A stretch of 64,000 nucleotides of DNA from Chitinophaga sp. 180180018-3. Lineage in GTDB: Bacteria > Bacteroidota > Bacteroidia > Chitinophagales > Chitinophagaceae. Where the stretch lies: contig NZ_CP140772.1 of assembly GCF_037893185.1 (NCBI RefSeq), positions 3,844,001 to 3,908,000 of the forward strand. Reading direction: 5' to 3'. Position numbers and translations under genes: made by a program. The notes under the pieces are model-generated. The model ran no database searches. It saw only the letters and a list, made by a program, of their open reading frames with translations, and was not told the DNA's origin. Of the stretch, positions 53,501-61,943 are shown piece by piece. Position 1 is the stretch's first letter. Every line of letters starts with the position of its first letter.

Positions 53501-53621
53501 TATCCGGATAGGCTTCAACGGCCAGTTGTTGCCAGGAATAATAGCCCATCAGTGCGATGAGACTAAACAGCACAGCAAGGAGCCAACGCTTATGAATAGC
53601 GGTGGAGATTAATTTCTTCAT
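50535..53621 (-). CDS. czcA: CzcA-type heavy-metal RND efflux pump
   Basis: A 1028-residue inner membrane RND pump with the twelve-helix layout: TM1 at about 13-32, a large periplasmic loop, TM2-6 at about 340-500, a second loop and TM8-12 from about 860. The metal-relay motif in TM4 reads AIDFGIIVDGAIVMMEA with Asp396, Asp402 and Glu409, the same 6 and 7 residue spacing as in CzcA (D402, D408, E415). This HME1-type motif points to Zn, Co, Cd or Ni rather than the Cu/Ag type. With czcB and czcC alongside it forms a full tripartite exporter driven by the proton gradient. Confidence 0.95.
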   Translation of the reverse strand: MKKLISTAIHKRWLLAVLFSLIALMGYYSWQQLAVEAYPDIADVTSQVVTQVPGLAAEEMEQQITIPIERALNGMPGMHVMRSKSTFGLSVVTIVFQDGMDDYWARQRITERLNDVDLPYGAKPGLDPLTSPIGEIYRYIIESKDHDLKTLTDLQQWTIIPRIKQVPGVADVTNFGGITVQYQVEIDPAKLEQYHVSLADVQTAIGNNNANAGGSVLNIGDLGYVVRGIGLVKNLESLGDVVVKSVNGVPVFVKDLGSLKLGNLERKGILGYSDRSVNYGEGIEGIVLLLKGQNPSSVLDGIHAAVDDLNQHILPAGVTIRPYLDRTNLIDSTLNTVSHTLVEGIVLVILVLIVFLGNWRGALLVAITIPLSLLIAFILMHFTHVPANLLSLGAIDFGIIVDGAIVMMEAILKNREDKPLEELSETTIAQMAAAVARPVLFATIIIITAYLPLFSFERVERKLFTPMAFTVGYALAGALVVALLLIPGLAFATYRKPRKLYHNKWLERLTTKYKQRLERIMTRPKSVFIPLAFVLTGAIILSVTVGKDFLPPLDEGSIWLQVQLPPGISLQRSKEMSDSLRQRTMKYGEVTYVMVQAGRNDDGTDPWTASHFECSIGLKPYGEWKQGRTKADLINDLSAEYAAMPGYSVGFSQPMIDGVMDKIAGAHSELVVKVYGDDMKETRRIANEIAGTLKQVRGAADVAIDQEPPLPQLQINVDRDAIARYGLNVGDVTELIEVAIGGKAISQIFSGNKVYDVTCRYTDEARDTPEKIAGLMLTSSTGAKIPLSQVAGVKTSTGESTITRELNKRHLTVKLNLRGADLTSFLKEAQAAIAQNVRYDHNRISVKWGGQFENQHRAYARLAVIVPLALAIMFMLLYGAFGRFQQAGLILCTVPLALFGGMLALNVRGMTLNVSSAVGFIALFGVAIQNGVILISRINELRKQGTALLPAVIEGACNRFRPVLMTASVAVLGLLPASFATGIGSDVQRPLATVIVYGLLLATAITLFVLPALYYLMERKWNSSPAIK

Positions 53622-53634
53622 AAAAAACTTTTGT

Positions 53635-54729
53635 CTATTTTAAATCGGCCAGGTAAAAGGCGCCTTGTGTTACGATCTTTTCATGTTGTTCCAGTCCCCC
53701 GGAAACGATCACCTGCTGACCATTGGTTGGGCCGGTGGTAATGCGGCGTTTTACGAGCCGGCCATCTGCGAGCGCTACAAAAACGCAGGGGTTTTCACTG
53801 GCCTGTAGCAGGGCCGTAGCGGGCACCTGCACAGCCGGAGCCGGCTGATCGGAGAACCTAACGGTAACGTACATACCGGGTTTCAGGGCATGGCTGGTAT
53901 TAGGTACAGTGATCAGCACCTGGATGCTGCGGGAATCTTCGTCGACCATCGCATTCACATGACTTACTTTCCCTTTGATATCGGTTCCCGGCAGTGCTAC
54001 TACATCCACGGTGCATTCATCGCCCGTATGCAGGAAGCGGATATCTTTTTCCTTCACCTGGGCGGCGATCCATACTTCAGCAAGGTTGGCCAGGGTGGCC
54101 ACACTGGCGGCATCGTCCCTGATGAATTGGCCGAGCACCACTTTATTTTCCGTGATCTCGCCTGCAATAGGCGCGTGCACTACCAGCGGTTGTCCCAGTA
54201 CAATGTGCTCCGGGTCGGCCTTGAATACACGCAACCCCATCACGGCATTTTCATATTCTTTTTTCTCTACCTCATAGGCTGTTTGTGCTTCTTCGAGATC
54301 TTTCTGTGTACCTACTCCATGTGCTACGAGATCCTGCTGGCGTTTCCACGCTCTTTCTGCCTGTTGCAACTGTGTTTTTTCCTGGAAATAGGCTTTCTGT
54401 GCAGCAATAAAATCCGGTGAAGTGATTTCAAACAAAGGCGTGCCCTGGCTCGTTTTCATTCCCAGTTGCAACATTACCTTTGTGATCCTCCCGGGGAAAG
54501 GCGGAGCTATCTCGGCATACTGTGTAGGAATGGCTTTTATCACACCTGCAGCGGCGATCTGCCGGCTCCAGGAAGTACTTTCAACTGCCGCAATATTAAT
54601 CTTGCTTTTCAGGGCATCAGGTACGCGGAGTGTATCGCTTTGTTGTACCGCTGCAGCGGGTGATTTGTCGCTTACAGAATGACAGGCTGCCACCGCCAGC
54701 ATGCCGGCGGCAATAAAATTTTTCTTCAT
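53635..54729 (-). CDS. czcB: CzcB/HlyD-type periplasmic adaptor (lipoprotein)
   Basis: A 364-residue membrane-fusion protein linking the RND pump and outer membrane channel. A lipobox (AVAAC) gives a lipid anchor; then come the barrel-sandwich (about 70-110, with AEIAPPFPGRITKVMLQLG), a helical hairpin (about 115-165, QKAYFQEKTQLQQAERAWKRQQDLV), the lipoyl-type half (PIAGEITENKVVLGQFI) and the beta-barrel. No extra N-terminal metal-binding His/Met region like that of E. coli CusB is obvious. It is the first gene of the operon, with a weak -7 box (CAACTTTG, minus strand) about 120 nt upstream. Confidence 0.93.
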   Translation of the reverse strand: MKKNFIAAGMLAVAACHSVSDKSPAAAVQQSDTLRVPDALKSKINIAAVESTSWSRQIAAAGVIKAIPTQYAEIAPPFPGRITKVMLQLGMKTSQGTPLFEITSPDFIAAQKAYFQEKTQLQQAERAWKRQQDLVAHGVGTQKDLEEAQTAYEVEKKEYENAVMGLRVFKADPEHIVLGQPLVVHAPIAGEITENKVVLGQFIRDDAASVATLANLAEVWIAAQVKEKDIRFLHTGDECTVDVVALPGTDIKGKVSHVNAMVDEDSRSIQVLITVPNTSHALKPGMYVTVRFSDQPAPAVQVPATALLQASENPCVFVALADGRLVKRRITTGPTNGQQVIVSGGLEQHEKIVTQGAFYLADLK

Positions 54730-55019
54730 GATGTAGCTGATTAGAATGATTCGTGCAGCATTACAACCAGTGGTTGAACCTGCGGATATTTCGCTGTTTT
54801 ATAAGTTGAGCAAGTAATCGTTTCGCACAAAGTTGAGATTATATTGATCCCGCTGATGGTACAGCGGTGGCTGCAGTCAGACAGGAGATTTAAAAATGAT
54901 GCTACAATGCGGACCAGCGTCCATATGCTTTTTGCTTTAATGCGCTGCAAAAGTAGCCTGCTCCTGCTAAAGAGTGAGTTAGAGGAGGAACAGAATTTTA
55001 TTAAAAATTTATTAGAGAC

Positions 55020-56387
55020 TCAAACGTGCGGCATTTCAATAGTGAAAGTACTGCCTTCCCGGGGCCGGGATTGCACGCTGATAGTACCGTTGTGCATATG
55101 AACGATCTTGCTGGTCAGCGACAGGCCTATACCGTTTCCGGCAGCAAACTCCTTGTTGGCGCCACGATAAAAGGCGGAGAAAATATTCGGCAGGTCTTCT
55201 TCATTGATGCCAATGCCCGTATCGGTAAACCGCAGTATCAGGTTCTTTTCGCGATAGTTGATAGACACGGTACACTGATGATCACCGGAGAACTTACAGG
55301 CATTTTCCATCAGGTTAATAAAGGCCACTTTTAGCAGGTATTCATTACCATTTACAGAGATGAAATCATCGTCTTCTATTTCCTGCTCAAATCGTATGTC
55401 GACTTTATATCCATCGGCAGATTTGATGACGGTGTTACGGGCATCCATCAGCAGTTCATCTATGCGGAGCTCCCGGCGGGCGATCCCGGTTTCGTCGTAG
55501 CTGGCTTTGGCAAAGTCTAACAGGTCGTTCGACAGCTTCACCATCCGCTGAGCATCGGTCAGTGCGAGGCGGATCACTTCCTTGTATTCCTGCGGAGTGC
55601 GTTCTTTGGTAAGCGCGATCTGCAGCTCTCCGACTACCGTGGATAGCGGGGTACGCAGTTCATGAGAGATATTGCTGACGAAATATTTCTGGGCATCGAA
55701 AGAATTTTCCAGCCGGTCCAGCATCTTATTAAAAGTGGTGGCCAGCTCTCCTATCTCATCTTTCTCATTCAATACGGGTACGCGGAGATCGAGATTGGTA
55801 GCCGTGATTTCCTCTACTTTATCGATCATTTCCTCTACGGGTTTAAGGGCGCGGCTGGCAAAAAAATACCCTGCCAGCACGGTGAGCACAATGATACCGA
55901 TATACGACAACAGCAGGCTGTATTTAAGCCGTTCGAGCCGTTCCAGGCCATACTTGTCTATCGCCGCAGCGGTAATCACATAAGGGGTTCCCTGATGCTC
56001 ATACAACAGTCCTACTACCTGCAGCGCGCCGGATTCGAACCGGATCTCATGTTCGCTGACTATGCGGCGGATCATCTGCGGTGTTTCCTTTACCTTGTCG
56101 ATCTGCACTGCGTCGTGATAGCGCAGGTTAAAAGCGGTATCGTAGATGGCTACTTCTTCTTCAAACAGTTCATTGTCGGCATTCTTATAGATCAGCTGCA
56201 ACACGGATGACGGTACATTGGCATCCAGCAGCATATTGGCTTTGGTCAGCGCTTCCCTTTTCAGGTGCTCGTAGTAATCGTCTTTACGGGCTTTGGCAGA
56301 AGAAATGTAGATGAACACGGCAAATGCCAGCAACAGTACTCCGAAGAGCACCAGGAACAATAATATGAGCCGGGTTCTTATTTTCAC
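55020..56387 (-). CDS. Membrane sensor histidine kinase (CzcS/CusS-like)
   Basis: A 455-residue kinase with two membrane segments (about 8-28 and 158-178) around a periplasmic sensing domain of about 125 residues, then HAMP (about 180-230), HisKA with His242 in SNISHELRTPLS and a complete HATPase_c domain (N-box LMENACKFS, DTGIGI, GNGIGLSL). It starts with GTG and overlaps the response-regulator stop by 4 nt, so the pair is translated together. Placed next to the efflux genes, it most likely senses periplasmic metal and controls them; this is inference. Confidence 0.93.
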   Translation of the reverse strand: MKIRTRLILLFLVLFGVLLLAFAVFIYISSAKARKDDYYEHLKREALTKANMLLDANVPSSVLQLIYKNADNELFEEEVAIYDTAFNLRYHDAVQIDKVKETPQMIRRIVSEHEIRFESGALQVVGLLYEHQGTPYVITAAAIDKYGLERLERLKYSLLLSYIGIIVLTVLAGYFFASRALKPVEEMIDKVEEITATNLDLRVPVLNEKDEIGELATTFNKMLDRLENSFDAQKYFVSNISHELRTPLSTVVGELQIALTKERTPQEYKEVIRLALTDAQRMVKLSNDLLDFAKASYDETGIARRELRIDELLMDARNTVIKSADGYKVDIRFEQEIEDDDFISVNGNEYLLKVAFINLMENACKFSGDHQCTVSINYREKNLILRFTDTGIGINEEDLPNIFSAFYRGANKEFAAGNGIGLSLTSKIVHMHNGTISVQSRPREGSTFTIEMPHV

Positions 56388-57070
56388 TCTTCGTTTTTAA
56401 ATATAAAGCCCATGCCAGGGCGGGTATGAATCAGTTTAACGGTAAAGCTTTTGTCGATCTTCTTCCTGAGATAGTTAATATATACATCAATGAAATTAGT
56501 GCCGGAGTCGAACGTATCCCATACCTTTTCCGCTATCTCTGTCCGTGACAGTACCCGTTCGGGGTTTTTCATCATGTATTCCAGCAGGCGGAATTCCTTG
56601 GGAGTGAGGTCGATCACCAGGTCGTTCCGCTTCACGATTTTGGTTTCCAGGTTCATTTCCATATCGGCGTACCGCAGCACGAAGCCCTGGCTGAACGACT
56701 GGCTGCCCGCCTGGTTACGTTTGATCAGCGCGCGTATCCGCGCATGCAGCTCTCTGAAATCGAAAGGCTTTACGAGGTAGTCGTTAGCCCCGGCATCGAA
56801 CCCTTCTACTTTATCATCGGTGGTGCCTAATGCCGTCAACATAATAATGGGGCAATCCGGCAGCACACTCCGTATTTGTTTACATAAGTCCAGCCCGTTG
56901 ATCTTGGGGAGGATGACATCCATGATGATGAGATCAAAATTACCTGATAACGCCAGTTTCTTTCCCATCTCGCCATCATAAGCCAGGGAGATCCGGAAGC
57001 CTTGTTCCTCCAGTCCTTTTTTGATCATTTCCGCCACCCGTTGTTCGTCTTCTATTACCAGGATTTGCAT
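56384..57070 (-). CDS. OmpR-family response regulator (CzcR/CusR-like)
   Basis: A 228-residue response regulator. Receiver domain: acidic pair Glu7-Asp8, phosphoacceptor Asp51 in LIIMDVILP, TALG, and Lys near 101 in YLVKPF. The C-terminal OmpR winged helix (about 130-225) has the expected LTPKEFRLLEYMMKNPERVLSR and HTRPGMGFIFK stretches. The ATG at 57070 matches the family start. It is first in the two-gene operon with the kinase. Confidence 0.95.
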   Translation of the reverse strand: MQILVIEDEQRVAEMIKKGLEEQGFRISLAYDGEMGKKLALSGNFDLIIMDVILPKINGLDLCKQIRSVLPDCPIIMLTALGTTDDKVEGFDAGANDYLVKPFDFRELHARIRALIKRNQAGSQSFSQGFVLRYADMEMNLETKIVKRNDLVIDLTPKEFRLLEYMMKNPERVLSRTEIAEKVWDTFDSGTNFIDVYINYLRKKIDKSFTVKLIHTRPGMGFIFKNEE

Positions 57071-57088
57071 AAAGCCGTGTTTAAAAGG

Positions 57089-57096
57089 CAAATATA
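57089..57096 (-). promoter_or_regulatory. -7 element for the response-regulator operon
   Basis: On the minus strand TATATTTG matches TAnnTTTG and lies 18 nt before the ATG at 57070, giving a short leader. No -33 TTTG at the right distance. The rest of the gap to 57523 (about 430 nt) shows no supportable gene. Confidence 0.45.
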
Positions 57097-57523
57097 ATAT
57101 AAAAAGCCTCCCATGCTAACAGCGGGGTCTTCCGGCAGGACGTGGAAAATATGCAGAATATTTGTTCTTCATCACATTATAATTCATTAAAATTGTGATC
57201 AGAAAACTGACTATATACGAACAAAAATACCCGGAAACCAGCAAACTGGCATCAATAGCACTTTTACAGCCAACACAATTGCCGGCTGTTGCGGTAAACG
57301 GGGAACCGGGACTATGTATCGGTGGCCATACGTAATTGTAGCAAAAGGGGAAGCTACACCAGTAGTTCAACTAAAATCAACAAGAGCCGGAGGAGGTTTG
57401 CAGATTTAGCAATAATTTTTCCTGCTTCTGATCCAAAAAAAGATTATTTATCAAAACTTTGCAGTGCCTGATCAACTGCCTCAATTGGTTTAAAATGCTG
57501 TTTCCATACGGCTGTCGTTACTT

Positions 57524-59905
57524 ATGAATAAATTTTACTTACGCCAACCAGCTGGATGGTTGCATGTGATTGTTTTGCTGGTGCTATTATCCGGGGTTGC
57601 CAACGGGCAGCAGAAAACTGCCGGTATACAGGGCACTGTTAAAGATGCCGGCGGCCAGCCTGCGCCGGCGGTTACCGTTATGGTCAAGGGTACCAGAAAG
57701 GGCGCTGTTACAGATGGTAGCGGGATGTATCACATCAATAATATTTCTCCCGGGAATTATCATCTGCTGGTGAAATGTGTAGGATTCCTGCCCCAGGAAC
57801 GTGTGATCAACATCGCATCCGGCGAACAGCTGACTGCCGATTTCACGATAGAAAAGGACCTGCGGGTGCTACAGGAAATCCAGGTCAATTCCGGCTACAA
57901 CAAATTCGCAAAAAAAGAAACTTATAATGTGGCAAAGCTGCCACTGAAGAACCTGGAGAATCCCCAGGTATACAATGTGGTGCCCAGGGAATTACTGCAA
58001 GACCAGGTTATCATGAGCTATAACGACGTATTGAAAAACGTCACCGGCGTAAGCCAGTCGATGGTGAATGGCATCAATTCCTTTAACCTGCGCGGCTTTG
58101 CCACCACCAGCTTTCTGAGAGACGGCATGCAGCAGGCCATCGTGAACAGTATGGAAGTTGCCAATATTGAACGGATTGAAGTACTGAAGGGGCCTTCGGC
58201 CACCTTGTTTGGTTCGATGTACACTTCCTATGGCGGTATGCTGAACCGGGTGACCAAGAAGCCTTTCGAAACCTTTAAAGGAGAGGTTTCCTATACTGCC
58301 GGCGGCTATGGGCTGGGCCGGTTTACGCTGGATATAAATACACCACTGAACAAAGAAAAAGGTCTTTTCCTGCGTACCAATGCGGCTTATCATACGGAGA
58401 ACAGTTTCCAGGATGCCGGATTTACCCGGCGGTTGTTCCTGTCTCCTTCCCTGCTGTATAAAGTAAACGACCGGCTGTCGTTTTTGGTAGATGCAGACAT
58501 CTATTTTCAGAAATCCAATGATTACAGGTACTTTGTTCCGGAGGCTTCATTCACAAGAAAAACTCCCCGCGACCTGGGCATTGACTACCGGAAGTCTTAC
58601 ACCAACGACGACCTGTATGAAACCAAGCCTTCCGCCAGCTTCTTCGCAGAAGCCAGGTATAAAATATCCAATCAATGGACTTCCCGCACCACCATGTCGC
58701 ATACCAATGGTTCAGATGAGGGCTACCAGGTCAGAAATGAAATCATCAGGGATTCTGTGATGAAACGCACGCCCAGTAACCTGAGGGTAAATGATACCTA
58801 CATGGCCTTACAACAGAACTTCAACGGCGATTTTAAAATAGGCGGTTTGCGCAATCGCATCGTGCTGGGGTTGGATTACTTCTCTTACAGATCTAACAGC
58901 TCGGCCTTTTATCTGTATGGATTCGACTCGGTACTGATCCGGGGCAAGGATCCGAGGTACAACGAACTGACGGTGCCAGTGCTTAGTGCCGCCCTGGCGA
59001 CCAAAAAATTTGTGCGGGCCAGGTCGGGCGAAAACACCTACAGCGCCTATGTTTCGGATGTGTTGAATATTACAGACAACCTGAATGTAATGGCCAGTGT
59101 ACGGTTGCATCACTACGTTAATGACGGCATTTATAACCTCACTACGGATACTATTGCCCAAAGCGCTTATCATCAGACTTCCCTGTCGCCTAAGTTCGGC
59201 GCCGTTTATGAAATCGTGAAAGACAAGCTCTCTGTTTTTGGTAACTATATGAATGGCTTCAGCAATAATACTCCATACATGCAGCCCGATGGTACCCTGA
59301 GCAGCTTTACGCCCAGCTATGCGAACCAGTGGGAAACGGGGATCAAAGCGGAGCTGTTCGACGGAAAACTGAGCAGCACCCTGAGCTATTATCATATCCG
59401 GGTAGATGATGTGGTTCACTACGATAATACTCCCGGCCGCACACTGTATAAAGTGCAGAATGGCGGACAGCTCAGCAAGGGAATAGAGGCAGAAGTAATT
59501 GCCAATCCCTTCAAAGGATTTAATCTGATTGCCGGTTATGCCTACAATGACATCTATACCATCAACAACAATCCGGATGTAGACGGGCTCCGTCAGTGGT
59601 CCGGACCAGCCAATACGGCTAATCTCTGGCTTAGCTACCATTTTACCAATACCGCGGTCAAAGGCCTGGGTTTTGGTATCGGGGGCAACTATAACGGTAA
59701 AGCCTATATTAAACAGAGCCGGAGCCAGGGTGAGTTTTATTTACCGGAATATACCGTGCTGAATGCGGTATTGAGCTATGAGCAGCGCGCTTACAGGATT
59801 AGCCTGAAAATGGATAACCTGACCAATGAGGTATACTGGGGCAGTTATTTCATCCAGATGATGCCGCGCCGCTTCAGCGCTGGTGTTGCGCTCAGGTTTG
59901 AGTAG
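57524..59905 (+). CDS. Siderophore-type TonB-dependent receptor
   Basis: A 793-residue receptor with signal peptide (to GVANGQQ, about 29), an N-terminal carboxypeptidase-like regulatory domain (about 34-115, GIQGTVKDAGGQPAPAVTV), a plug domain (about 140-250, DVLKNVTGVSQS, LRGFATTSFLRDGMQQ and ERIEVLKGPSATLFGSM) and a beta-barrel ending in RRFSAGVALRFE. The plug wording is typical of ferric-siderophore receptors. Its stop is directly beside the stop of the convergent kinase gene. No Fur box was identified, so iron control is only likely by analogy. Confidence 0.93.
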   Translation: MNKFYLRQPAGWLHVIVLLVLLSGVANGQQKTAGIQGTVKDAGGQPAPAVTVMVKGTRKGAVTDGSGMYHINNISPGNYHLLVKCVGFLPQERVINIASGEQLTADFTIEKDLRVLQEIQVNSGYNKFAKKETYNVAKLPLKNLENPQVYNVVPRELLQDQVIMSYNDVLKNVTGVSQSMVNGINSFNLRGFATTSFLRDGMQQAIVNSMEVANIERIEVLKGPSATLFGSMYTSYGGMLNRVTKKPFETFKGEVSYTAGGYGLGRFTLDINTPLNKEKGLFLRTNAAYHTENSFQDAGFTRRLFLSPSLLYKVNDRLSFLVDADIYFQKSNDYRYFVPEASFTRKTPRDLGIDYRKSYTNDDLYETKPSASFFAEARYKISNQWTSRTTMSHTNGSDEGYQVRNEIIRDSVMKRTPSNLRVNDTYMALQQNFNGDFKIGGLRNRIVLGLDYFSYRSNSSAFYLYGFDSVLIRGKDPRYNELTVPVLSAALATKKFVRARSGENTYSAYVSDVLNITDNLNVMASVRLHHYVNDGIYNLTTDTIAQSAYHQTSLSPKFGAVYEIVKDKLSVFGNYMNGFSNNTPYMQPDGTLSSFTPSYANQWETGIKAELFDGKLSSTLSYYHIRVDDVVHYDNTPGRTLYKVQNGGQLSKGIEAEVIANPFKGFNLIAGYAYNDIYTINNNPDVDGLRQWSGPANTANLWLSYHFTNTAVKGLGFGIGGNYNGKAYIKQSRSQGEFYLPEYTVLNAVLSYEQRAYRISLKMDNLTNEVYWGSYFIQMMPRRFSAGVALRFE

Positions 59906-61234
59906 TTAATTGGGAATAATGGCGTCTCCGGCCGGAGCGTCGCCTTTGGGCAGGTATATGGTAAAGCAGGTTCCCATATCCGGACTGCTTTCCACCTCGA
60001 TGGCGCCATTATTCTGCTTTATAAAATCCCTGCATAATAACAGTCCGAGGCCTGTTCCTCTTTCCCCGCCGGTGCCAAAAGCAGGGAGCTGCTGGGTTGT
60101 AAAAAGTGATTTCAACCGCTGATTGTCCATACCTACACCACAGTCCGTGATACGGATCACTACCTGGTTACCATCGTTCACTGCCGTCAGCTCCACCCGG
60201 CCTCCTGTACGGCTGAACTTTAAGGCATTACTGACGAGGTTGCGCAATATGACAGATACCTGGTCACGGTCTGCATACAGGGCAGCAGCCACCGAAAGTT
60301 GTACATCTACCGTAATCTCCTTCTGCGCTATAATCAGTTTAAAAAACTGCAGGACTTCCGTCAGCACCGGCGCCAGCAGAAAATGCCTGGGCTTTGTCTG
60401 GATCCCGCGCATACTGCGGGCACTCCATCTCAACACATTATCCAGTGTTCCTCCCAGCTGCGACACCCGTTCGTGCAACATCTCAGCAGCTTCTCCCATA
60501 TTTTCCCGGTCGTACAATCCTCTGCGAAACATATCCAGCAGGCTTTCCAGGGTGGCCAGCGGGCTGCGTATATCATGGGCCACAATGGAAAACAGTTTTT
60601 CCTTGTCTTTATTCATCGCCAGCAAGTCCTCCCGGTGCTGCTCTACCTCCCGCTGATAGTCGGATTGTATGTATTTGAAGAAACTAAGTGCCAGCACCAG
60701 AAAGAACAGCGAAACCCCTACATTGGCCCATACCCGCTGCTGGGGTACCACCGGGCCCAGGTAAGCCGGCTGCGGCAACAGTACAATTGCTACAAAAGCA
60801 GCAATGATAATAATACTTACCCCGATCACAATCCGCCGGTTATCATAAATCAGCACCGTGATGACCAGTATATTCAGCAAAAAATATTCTGCCCCGTTGC
60901 GAAAACACAAACCCGTGATCGTGTAAACCACTATACTGCAGTAAATCAGGACCAGTCTTGCAGTAAGGTATTTCCCGTATTTATGAAATACCAGTATCAT
61001 GATGGAGATCAACGCGTCTAAAAAATTGAACAGAGAGAGTACGTAACGTCCCTGGACAGTATTCACTATTGAAAAAACCAACATGAAGGGAATAGACGGA
61101 AGCGCCAGTAAATTCAATAGTTTCGTGCGCCTTGATTCAATAAAAGGCATGGCCGGGTGCACCCCAACATTCACGATGCTGTTCCAGCAATGTATTACAC
61201 GGTCAATGAGAAACTGCTTTATTCCCCTAGGCAT
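59906..61234 (-). CDS. Sensor histidine kinase with multi-helix membrane domain
   Basis: A 442-residue kinase with about six membrane segments in its first 185 residues and almost no periplasmic domain, then a short coiled coil, HisKA with His220 in SIVAHDIRSPL, and HATPase_c (N-box LVSNALKFS, DCGVGM, GTGLGLLL). It resembles 7TM-type or membrane-integrated sensing kinases. The ATG at 61234 is used; a TTG lies 15 nt upstream. No response regulator is adjacent, so it is an orphan here. Confidence 0.9.
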   Translation of the reverse strand: MPRGIKQFLIDRVIHCWNSIVNVGVHPAMPFIESRRTKLLNLLALPSIPFMLVFSIVNTVQGRYVLSLFNFLDALISIMILVFHKYGKYLTARLVLIYCSIVVYTITGLCFRNGAEYFLLNILVITVLIYDNRRIVIGVSIIIIAAFVAIVLLPQPAYLGPVVPQQRVWANVGVSLFFLVLALSFFKYIQSDYQREVEQHREDLLAMNKDKEKLFSIVAHDIRSPLATLESLLDMFRRGLYDRENMGEAAEMLHERVSQLGGTLDNVLRWSARSMRGIQTKPRHFLLAPVLTEVLQFFKLIIAQKEITVDVQLSVAAALYADRDQVSVILRNLVSNALKFSRTGGRVELTAVNDGNQVVIRITDCGVGMDNQRLKSLFTTQQLPAFGTGGERGTGLGLLLCRDFIKQNNGAIEVESSPDMGTCFTIYLPKGDAPAGDAIIPN

Positions 61235-61358
61235 AGTTAATGGCAGCAAAGATAATGTTCTGTAGCAGCCAATTCAGATTATTTTTATAAATTGCAGTTA
61301 CTCTCACACCCTACTTCACTTATAGATTACAGTTTTCATCACATTATTTATTTATAAC

Positions 61359-61901
61359 ATGAAAGAGATAATAAGGAACGAGTGTTCCATTATTACCGGA
61401 GGCCCCGGCATGGGGAAAACCACCCTTATAGCAGCCTTACAGGATCAGGGCTATATGACCGTTCCGGAAAGCGGGCGGGAAATTATCCGGGAGCAGGTAG
61501 CTGCTGGCGGAGATGCCCTTCCCTGGGCCAACCGGCAGGAATTTGCCTGGGAGATGTTCCGTCGCGATCTGACCCGTTTTCTGCAGCTGCCCGTGCAAAC
61601 AGGCAGGGTATTTTTTGATCGTGGTTTCCCCGATACCATCGGATACCTGGAGCTGTGCGGTCTTGATGTGCCAGCCGAAATGCCGGAAGCAGCCATGCGA
61701 TACCGCTATCATTCCCAGGTATTTCTCACGCCGCCCTGGGAGGAGATCTACAGGCAGGATGCAGAACGTAAGCAGTCCTTTGAAGAAGCCGTGGCTACCT
61801 GTAATAAAATACAGGAAGTATATGAACGCCTGGGATACAAGGTGGTGGTGCTTCCTAAGGCTTCCGTGGCGGAGCGGGTAAAAATAGCAACTAACAGCTA
61901 A
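61359..61901 (+). CDS. P-loop ATPase/kinase of the AAA_28 type
   Basis: A 180-residue cytoplasmic NTPase. Walker A is ITGGPGMGKTT (12-22), with an acidic VFFDRGFPDT segment (about 87-96) as in small P-loop kinases (compare AAA_28 and nucleotide kinase-like families). PESGREIIREQ is a family landmark. The substrate is not known; a nucleotide or small-molecule kinase role is possible. It is followed by the sulfatase gene after 42 nt. Confidence 0.85.
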   Translation: MKEIIRNECSIITGGPGMGKTTLIAALQDQGYMTVPESGREIIREQVAAGGDALPWANRQEFAWEMFRRDLTRFLQLPVQTGRVFFDRGFPDTIGYLELCGLDVPAEMPEAAMRYRYHSQVFLTPPWEEIYRQDAERKQSFEEAVATCNKIQEVYERLGYKVVVLPKASVAERVKIATNS

Positions 61902-61943
61902 ACGCTATTTTTCTATCTTTATTCCGGTGAACAATAATAAATA

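Noticed and set aside
54741..54950. A 69-codon minus-strand frame before the efflux operon
   Set aside because: No recognisable features; it occupies the expected promoter region of the operon.
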